DNA from: Lumbricus terrestris
Taxonomy: Eukaryota > Annelida > Clitellata > Crassiclitellata > Lumbricidae
NCBI GenBank assembly: GCA_949752735.1
Contig: OX457038.1
Coordinates: forward strand, 20,634,012 to 20,698,011
Direction of reading: 5' to 3'
Length of the DNA: 64,000 nucleotides
The position numbers and the translations under genes were made by a program. Below the pieces are notes generated by a model. That model made no database searches, had not been told where the DNA came from, and worked only from the letters and a program-made list of their open reading frames with translations. Positions 30,682 to 40,300 of the stretch are shown in pieces (position 1 is the stretch's first letter; each line of letters opens with the position of its first letter).

Positions 30682-33600
30682 TCTTTCCCTCCCTCCCTCC
30701 CTCCCACCTCCCCCTCCCTCCCCTCCCTCCCTCCCCTCCCTCCCCTTTCTCCCCTCCCCTCCCCTCCCCTCCCCTCCCCTCCCCTCCCCCTCCCCCTCCC
30801 CTCCCCTCCCCTCCCCTCCCCTCCCCTCCCCTCCCCTCCCCTCCCCTCCCCTCCCCTCCCCTCCCCTTCCCTCCCCTCCCCTCCCCTCCCCTCCCTCCCT
30901 CCCTCCCTCCCTCCCTCCCTCCCTCCCTCCCTCCCTCCCTCCCTCCCTCCCTCCCTCCCTCCCTCCCTCCCTCCCTCCCTCCCTNNNNNNNNNNNNNNNN
31001 NNNNNNNNNNNNNNNNNNNNNNNNNNNNNNNNNNNNNNNNNNNNNNNNNNNNNNNNNNNNNNNNNNNNNNNNNNNNNNNNNNNNNNNNNNNNNNNNNNNN
31101 NNNNNNNNNNNNNNNNNNNNNNNNNNNNNNNNNNNNNNNNNNNNNNNNNNNNNNNNNNNNNNNNNNNNNNNNNNNNNNNNNNNNTACATACATACATACA
31201 TACATAGCCCTATATACATACACACATACATGCATACATGCATACATACATGCATGTGTCCCTGCAATTATATTAACTGCGTTGTCATGTGCTATTGTGT
31301 TTTATTAAATTATTTTAATGATTACTGTATGGCCCTATATATTAGCGGGATTCTTCATCCCTCTTGGTCTCCCCTTGATAACCACAAATAATGCTCGATA
31401 TTATTGTCATGGGCGGAGACATGGGCCATGATGGGCGGAGACTTGCGGGGGACGAAAACAAGCGGCCGAGGGAAGGACGCGAGATTTTGGGGGGGAGGGG
31501 AGGGGGACGAATGGCTGAGTCGCCGATGAAATTTTCCATATTTTTGCCGGAAAAAATTTCTGACCACCTTTTTTCGTCATCCGTCTGAAATGTCGATGAA
31601 TAAAAAAGTTGATGTGGACGATTCGGGCAATACCGTAACTTTAATTGAATTGAATAGATAACTGCATACGTATACGGGCCTATATACATGTACAACACAT
31701 GCTGTACACATAACTGCAAGCAAATAATCATTTAATAATGCATGCGTACATATAATACATGCATGCATACATAATTATTAATGCTATTCTGCGGTGCATT
31801 GTATACGTTTCTACAATCTACATATATAGGCTATGTGTGCCAATGTCTGTGATTATTCTGACGAATGTCTGTTCTGATGAGTAGAATGAAGCTGTGGAAT
31901 GAGAGTGTACGAAAGAGACGTGCTAGCGTACCTTTGAGGTCTTTTCTGGTGCTACAAAGGTTGCAGCCATGTAGCGGAATGATCTCGACTGCCATCGAAC
32001 ATGACAGACGTTGAACGGACTGTAGAGGAAAGTCGTATTCCTCATTCAGCTGGATGTTTTTAGGGGAAGCGAGGATCATCACCTCTCTCGTCCGGTTCCT
32101 GCCGCAACTGATAGGAAGCCATGGTGCGCTGCTGTTGACGGTGAAGCCCATCACATCGCCCGAAACGGTCACGAATTTATTGACCAGGTACTGCAAGACA
32201 TTGATACGCAATAATTATGCTCATAGGCTACATGTATGGAGCGCAGTTATTTCACATCTGCATACAGACCTAAAGATTAAACTAACTGCCATTATGCCAT
32301 AGCTCACATGCATGAACTGCATTGCGAGTAACAGGGACGTATTTGAGCATTGAGTTTGCTGCTTGCATCATATAATAGAATGTAGTTGAACCTGTCGTTC
32401 GGGGTCTACTGCATAAGGCAGAAAAACAAAAGGCAGAAAATCAAAAGGCAGAAAATGAAAAGACAGAAAATGAAAAGGCAGAAAAATAATAAGGCAGAAA
32501 AGTCAAAAGGCAGAAAAATCAAAAGGCAGAAAATCAAACGGCAGTTATTTGCATTAAACAAACAATAATCTGACCGCAGAAAATGAAAAGGCAGAAACTG
32601 AAAAGGCGGAAAATAAGAAGGCATTGATTGAGAATTGAAACAGTGGACACCACCCCACTTTTGTAAAATAATGGATGCCTTGAACCGGCTGCTTTGAAGT
32701 AATTTGTATGAAATCAACAATCAAAATACAGGGTCAGTTACTTGCAATACACATGCAGTGGCGTAGGCAGGGGGGTTTCGGGGGTTAAAACCCCCCCATT
32801 GGCTCCGGAAAAAGGTTTTTTAAAGGTTATTTTTCCATTTAAGTAAGGAAAAAATAGCAAAAAACAGGATTTCCGGCCATAAAACCCCCCCATGAAAAAT
32901 TCCTGGCTACGCCACTGGCAATACATAAACAGTAATCGTACCAGACCTTGTCAAAACAGATGCTTTGAAGTAATTGTCAGTATCGTGACATATGTAAGCT
33001 CCCCTTTGCCGCCTAAATATAAATGCACAATTACTTTAAACCTGCTGAAACTGATTAATCGGTTTACCATCGAACATCGAACATTATAATATTACAGGCC
33101 GATTTTTGTATGTTTTGAAATAGTTGGTGAATCAGGACATTTATAACGCTAATGGCGCTTTATATTTTTTGTGTTATAACACTACGGAATAAATATTGAG
33201 TTGGCTATGCCGCTATGCAACATCTTCATGAGTTTCTGCCTTTTGATTTTTCTGCCTTTTCATTTTCTGCCTTTTGACTTTTCTGCCTTATTATTTTTCT
33301 GCCTTTTGACTTTTCTGCTTTTTGACTTTTCTGCCTTATTATTTTTCTGCCTTTTGATTTTCTGCCTCTTGATTTTCTGCCTTTTGATTTTCTGCCTTTT
33401 GATTTTCTGCCTTATGCAGTGCTCCCGTCGTTCGAATGGAAGATGTCCGGTCAAAACCGCGCACACAAACCGCGCACCCAAAACCGCGCACACCAAGATA
33501 TTGGCAAAAAACGTTAGGGGTACTTTTTTAATGGCCTACCCTGCATATTACATACCGGTAATCCTCCTGGGGCCACTTTGTTTTGAACTCCGCAATAATT

Positions 33601-34332
33601 ATACTCTGGTCTTCGACGTTTGTTCTCGCAGGTCTTCACTTCTTGCCAAAGATGGATGGTTAATAGAAGCGCTTTTACCTTCTTGCCCGCAACGTATAGG
33701 CCTACTGTAGGCCTACAGATATGAGGTTGATAGCTCGCCAAATGACATTGGAAAGTGTTTACTATTTGCAAATGTATGTGTTTTGGTCAACCTCATGTGC
33801 CTGCATGTTCGTCTACTCATTTCTGCATTCACTCATGCAGATCCCATGGATCTACATTTGTAATTCAGTTTTAATCGTGAGGCAGTACGTGCACTCTGCC
33901 TCGACCCCAAGTCTCATCCTCTCTGAAATTTTGAATCCGCTCCTTATTTTATGGTGCACCAGCTCTTTGGAACTGACTCACAAAAGAACCCCGTCATTGT
34001 CTCAGCGTAAATTCCGCATCGCTTCTTAATTTAATCTCTCATGCACTTGCACTCACCTCTTTTATACTTTCCGCTGACGACTGAAAACCGAACCTTATTT
34101 CAAGCTTTCATATCTTGTTTCTACTCGGTCACACGGCCACAACAACACTGATTGACATCTTAATACCGGTACCAATGCTTTCTCTCCTCAACCTGACTTC
34201 ACTGGTGCGTTGGACACAAGCTATACAGTATACTAAATTACTAGCCTACTAATGCCTGGTCATCCTATACACCGAGTTGCGTGTTGACGGATTCTACTAG
34301 TCGAGTTTGCTACACAATAGTTAGAGCGTAGG

Positions 34333-34391
<59 letters not shown>

Positions 34392-37300
34392 CCTATACGC
34401 AATGCAATTCCTAGTCCTATTCCTCTCATGCAATTGTGGATTATCTCAGAGTTTCAAACTTTGGACAAGCACTCTTCTTAATTCTTAAACAGTACTATAA
34501 GTTCGAGGTACTTAAATTTATGGCGTGGCGCCCATTGTAAAGGTCAGTGTCAATGAAGGATTTCACCAGATCAATACATTGAAAAATGATTCCAGGCCAT
34601 GCGATCGCTACAGAAAACATTTAGGCCTACACTTAAGCGGTCTTGTGCCTTAATAATAATTATACAGGGTGGCTCAATAAAAAAATGTACCACCAGCAAA
34701 AATGCCATTTTCCGCAACCAATCGAGATTATTCTATGAAAATAGCAGGATTTGTAGAGGAAAGATTTTGCAACAATACCTGAAAATCTCAATAATGAATT
34801 TGTATTACTTCAGAAGCTACAGCTGTGCAAAAACATTTTTCCAATTTTTCAAATTTCCGCGGAATCACGTTCCAATACATGTGATTACTTCAAGAATTTT
34901 TTGCAAATTACAACACACAAAATGATGATGATGTCATAGGCCTCACTAAGTGCTGCAAAGAAGTTGCTTATGATGCAAGCTGTTAGTATTTGGCGATATT
35001 TTATAGAATAAGGTCTCAATTTGTGAATCCGTTACTGAACGTCATGGGCAAAGTTTCTGCGGATGATAAAATGGGAACTCGGTCGCTACGTGAACAGAGA
35101 CTGGGGCATTGCGTGATCATAGCAAATTACCCAGTGAAAAGTGGAACGTGAGCACAATGAAGGCTATCTGCACACGTGTTTATGTAACGGAGATCAGATG
35201 TCGGAAGGGACACAGGAAGTGGTCGTTTGGTCTGACGGAGAAAAGCGCAATGTTGACGAAATTCGCTTGGTAGTCGAAAGGGTCAAGTTTGCAAAGCACA
35301 TCATGGTTCGGCATCAGATCTGCTGGCGCGTGTTACGGCTTCAAGGAAATACTGCATTTAATCCCATTCAGTAGGCTAAATATTAAACTATCATTGAACT
35401 GTCTTACCCAGACTTATTGAAGACTGCAGGTATGTTCTGCATGGTTTTATTTTTCAGCAGGACAATGCGCCTGCTTGCTCGCACAGCAGAGTTGATTATG
35501 ATGACGCTACCTTACTGCCATCAACTGCAGTAAATTTATTTGCAAAGATGAATGACCAACAAACTCGATAGACCTCGACCCTCTTGATTATCACGTCTGG
35601 GGAGCTATGCTGGAACGCTGCAAGACATTTCATCCCAACCAAGTTGGAGAACATTGGCTAACTGCATGAAGGAAGTCCTGTTGCTAATGTGGGATCAGTT
35701 GAAGCGGGACTCTGATTCGATAAACAAGGTCATATTGAGCTTCACAGAAAGAATTTGAGCTCATGTGAAAGCAGGGAGTGGGCACTCCCATCATACTTTA
35801 CGATAAACTGTTAAACAGAATTCTGAGGCCGTAGTGAAAAGTGATATTATTTTACATGGAAATCTGCAAATGACGTTCATATTTCTGCGGAAATTTGAAA
35901 AAACGAAATTGAAAGTTTAAACAGCTGTACCTTTTGCAAACATGAAAAGTGTTAAGTGAAACTTTCAGGGATGGTTGCAAATTCATTCCTCTGCAAATTG
36001 GTTAATTTTCGCAGAAAAATTTCAATCGACTGCGAAGATATTGCATTTTATCCGGTGGTACATTTTTTTTTATTGAGTCACCCTGTATATAGGCTATATA
36101 TAGATCCTATTGGTCTGAACTGCAACCGAGGATCCTGTGTGGCCGAGTGGGTTGTAGCCCGCTCGCCGCGCCGGCGGAGCGGGTTCGATTCCCCGGTCGG
36201 ATCTTTACATACTGCGGGTGGCTCGGTCGCAATATAAACGTGGAGTCGACGCTGATCATCTTTGATATGAAAAAGAGTCGTTAAACCCCAACATTTCATT
36301 TTTTGAACTGCAACGTTAATTCCTCATTCGACCCATTGTTAAGATCACGTGTGTCCAGGGCCTACTATCCCACCCTGAGAGGTGGAAGCAATCCCCCCTA
36401 ACAGAAACTTTTTGTCTATATTGCAAGCGTCGAAGGCGCGAAGCTGTGAGTGCCGAAGGCACGAAGCCCATAGCGACTATAGGGGTCTGGGGGAGCGTCG
36501 TGAGCTCCCCCAGCCGGGTCTGGGGCGGAGCCCCAGAAACCATCGCATTATTAGCTGCTGTCATCGACTAGAGCGCATGTTTTAGGCTCGTGTTTGCTAG
36601 CTGTTTATGACCGATAAAGTCATGAAAATTTCACTTTTTTGGATTTGCACGCTGTAATTGTAGTCTACCTCTTAAAGCTGTCATCTTCACAAAATTGCTC
36701 GTGAATTAATGCTCAGAAACTTGGTTTAGGATATAATAAAATATCGCCTCCCCAAGATTTAATTTGTTTAAATTTGCACTTTATAATGGTAACATTCTAA
36801 AATTTCTCATTATGGGTTAGCAGTGTGTTAAACACTGTAGCAGTCCTGTGAAGTTTGGAATGGTTCAGCATTCAGTAAAATATCAATTTCTTTTGGTATA
36901 TCAAATTGAGTAGTCAGTTATACAATACTCGGCAACATCCATTTTCTGATCCAGGCAGATCCAATGGACATTTCCCAGGACCACTCTCCGTAATTGCCTC
37001 CCTGAATTCCACCAGAGCGTTTCAATAGGACCATTCTCTCGAACATTTCCCTCAAATGTAGGCTGCAAAAGTGTCAGCAATTTGCATTTGTACAGACTTC
37101 AATAGTGCTTTAATGTTTGAGGGAGGAATTTATAAGCCATTTGCTTTACTTGATTTTGAGCTTCAATTGTTGAGCAACCAAGCTTTTATTGCTTGATTAA
37201 TGTTTACTTAAACAGACTAAAAGACCTTAACTATAAACAAAGTACTAATTTATTGTTGCTTCTTTGCCTCATATAACTAAAATTCATTCTTAAAATATCG

Positions 37301-40300
37301 TTCATTTTATTTGATACCTATATTATAAAACCAATGCAGTTTCAGTAGATACAATATATACTTTAAGAAAATGTTAACAAATAATGTAATTGGGCCGAAT
37401 TATGAGTTGTGAGAGCGAGCGCCATATACGTGCAGGGGCAAATGTAAGTGACTGTAAAGCAAAGGTCATAGGCTACTAAATGAATGTCTACCCTTGAGAT
37501 GGCGGGATGAACGTTCAAGAGGAATTTTCGTGGGTGTGCGGGGAGGGCTAGAACAGAGGGAGCCCAGAAGGAAATCTCTTATGCCCATCTATCTTAAGGA
37601 GGGATTTCCATCTGGCACAAGTTGGATCAGGCTACTTACTCCCCCCATGTGGCAAGCCCTGATGGGTGCGAATGTGATGGAAGCGCAAGGACAAATTTAT
37701 GAGAGTGTTAAGCAAAAGTCAAATTATATGAAGATTTACCCTGTGTTATGATGGGGAGGGGATTGTTCGGGGGATTTACCAGGAGGAAGTCCATGACAAA
37801 TGCTGGGGAATACCGGGGGAAAATGTTCAGGAGGAAATCTTCTATACTCAACTTTATCATTAGGGGGGGAAACCTTTCCCCCCCTGGCCCAATTTGGAAG
37901 CAGTCTGCTTCCATCCCCCCATGGCGTATATAGTAGGCCCTGCGTGTGTCGTGTGTTGTGCATCACTAGCGGATCAGAGTTAGGCCTAATTGTTTGAGAG
38001 ATTATTCTCTGGCAGAATCTCAGAGACAGGGATTGGTGACTTCACTCTTCTATACCAAGATCCTAAAATCACAGATAGGCCTAGGCCTATATACATATTT
38101 AGGCTATAACATGTTGATCGGTGTCACACTATAGTCGATCAGTCTGTATACCAAGCTCAATAATAAAATTATAATGTTGCCACCATCAAATGAAATGACC
38201 GTTATTCAAATTCAGTCAGAGTAACAGAGTCATTTTCGCTGTTAGGTTACTTAATTAGTTATAACTTAAATACATGACAAACTGGCAACGTTGAAATAAG
38301 GTGTTATTAAAGAATCACAATTGAGAAATTCATTAAATGAAAACTCGGGTGGACCAACTAATTGGCGGCATGCCCTACACTGACAGGTATAGGCCTATAT
38401 AAATGATCTTTCAATATCCCATGGCAATGACAAAACTCAATTTCTAAAGTGTTTCAACGTATAGAGGGGCCTACCCCGCCTTAGGCCCATAGCGGGGCTC
38501 CTTCGGCAGTTTTTTAAATTATTTATTTATTTTTGGGGGATTCAGGTAACGCGTCACACACCTAGGAGCGCATGCAATTCTTATACCGTTATACGTATCT
38601 TAATTACGTGTAAATAGTCTCAAACTTAGCCTACTTACGATCGACATGGTTCCGTTTGGTCCAATGCTTGATTTAAGGCCAACAGAAAGGCTATAAACCG
38701 GAGTATAGACACTGTTCAGTGGCGATGAGATCGTGTATTCTGGACGCCATATCTGCAGGTTCACTCTGGCCCCGTCCGGAAAGGGCTCTGCTGCTGCTGG
38801 CCCCGTTGCCTCCGGTGGCTTCTGGAAGTAGACGAAGAATCTCTTGAGGATACCCTCGCCGAGAATGATGTCTGACAGAACGTACGTCTCTTGTGTCAGC
38901 ACGGCCAAAGACTTGCGCTCGGAGACTCGATTGCCGTAATAAGGAGGTGTATTAGATTGGTCGTCGATTGACAACGTCCCTCCTACAAATTAACGACGAA
39001 CAATTAACCTACTCTACTGTAAAGGTCTTAATTAAACTTAATGTCTATCAAAGTACTTTAGCCACTGCTTAACGTAATATAGACGGCCTGCTTTTAAATG
39101 TTGTTCAGGAGGCTGGCGATCGAATGGCGATAGACACACGAATCGGCACGTGGTGCCTTTGAAGTGTATCCTCTGATGCTTTTCTCCATATGTAATTTTT
39201 TTCTATCATATTCTTAGACTAAGAAGCCCTTTCGATTGCTAATTTGAAAGAAATGTTTCGATTTCAAAGTTGAAGGCATGCGCAAAAAACGTGGTTGGGA
39301 TAGTCGACCGAATACGAGTTTTAAAGGAATGTTCCGAACCCCTCGAACGTTACAATAGCGAAATTGAACAGATGCGCAAAGAAACGCGGTAATGATGTGC
39401 GCGGTAATGAGGGTGCGCGGTTATGAGGGTGCGCGGTTGTGAAAATCGCGGTTTTGTGCGCGCGTTTTTGATAGTATTAAACGTCTGACTTAGTTCGAAA
39501 GCATTTTGTAGGGTAGACCCGGTAGGCCAATATACTACACTAAATGCATATAGGCCTGATTGGTGATCGGATAACAATGCTATAGGCTAGTCGAAGCAAG
39601 AACTGGTTTCAATTCCACAAAAGATTTTATTCTTCCGTCGTTCTCACCTGCTATGCACTTTTCTGGCATCTGCGAAGTAATTCCTAGAACAGAAAAGAAA
39701 TAACAGAAGAGTCAGTCGCACTTCAGTCATAACCTTTGCATTATAATCTATTTAATGTAGCAGCGTAATTAGCTCAGGCTTCGAATCTATTAGAATCTAT
39801 TAGAATCTATTAGAATCTATTGGAATCTATTAGAATCTTTTTGGGGGTATATAGACGCAGCATATCCGTGCACCATAATTTCCACGAAGATGTTTTATCC
39901 TGCTTGCAGTCTGTCTTAGTGAACTGATCTTCTGCATTATAATACTGATCTGATTACTGATTACCTGGTACGGCTTAATTTTGGAGCGACGTCGTTCAAT
40001 GCATAGTCATGCCATAGTGCATTATGCAAAGGTGCCATAAAATTTACTGCAATTATAATGTTGGAAATCAGGGTCATGGAGTTTGATTTTTATTTGAATG
40101 ACCGTCCCCGTGTTCGCCTGAGTATCTCTGTCTACCCGAAAGAGGCGTGGCCTCTGTCTACCTGAAAGAGGCGTGGCCTAATGTCTACCTCTAGCCTCTG
40201 TCTACCTGAAAGAGGCGTGGCCTAATGTCTACCTCTAGCCTCTGTCTACCTGAAAGAGGCGTGGCCTAATGTCTACCTCTAGCCTCTGTCTACCTGAAAG

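Noticed and set aside
30560..31391. Long open frames rich in Pro/Leu/Ser or Gly/Glu/Arg
   Set aside because: They run through a CT-only microsatellite and the N gap; no start context, splice sites or homology.
32386..33496. Lys/Gln-rich and Phe/Leu-rich frames
   Set aside because: They are translations of the AAAAGGCAGAAAATC minisatellite in both orientations.
33721..34029. 102-codon frame in the type I membrane gene intron
   Set aside because: No recognised motif, no Kozak-like context or splice support; expected by chance at this length.
36129..36205. Functional tRNA gene
   Set aside because: The tRNA-like head folds, but it is followed directly by a SINE body and T-rich tail and the anticodon arm is abnormal.
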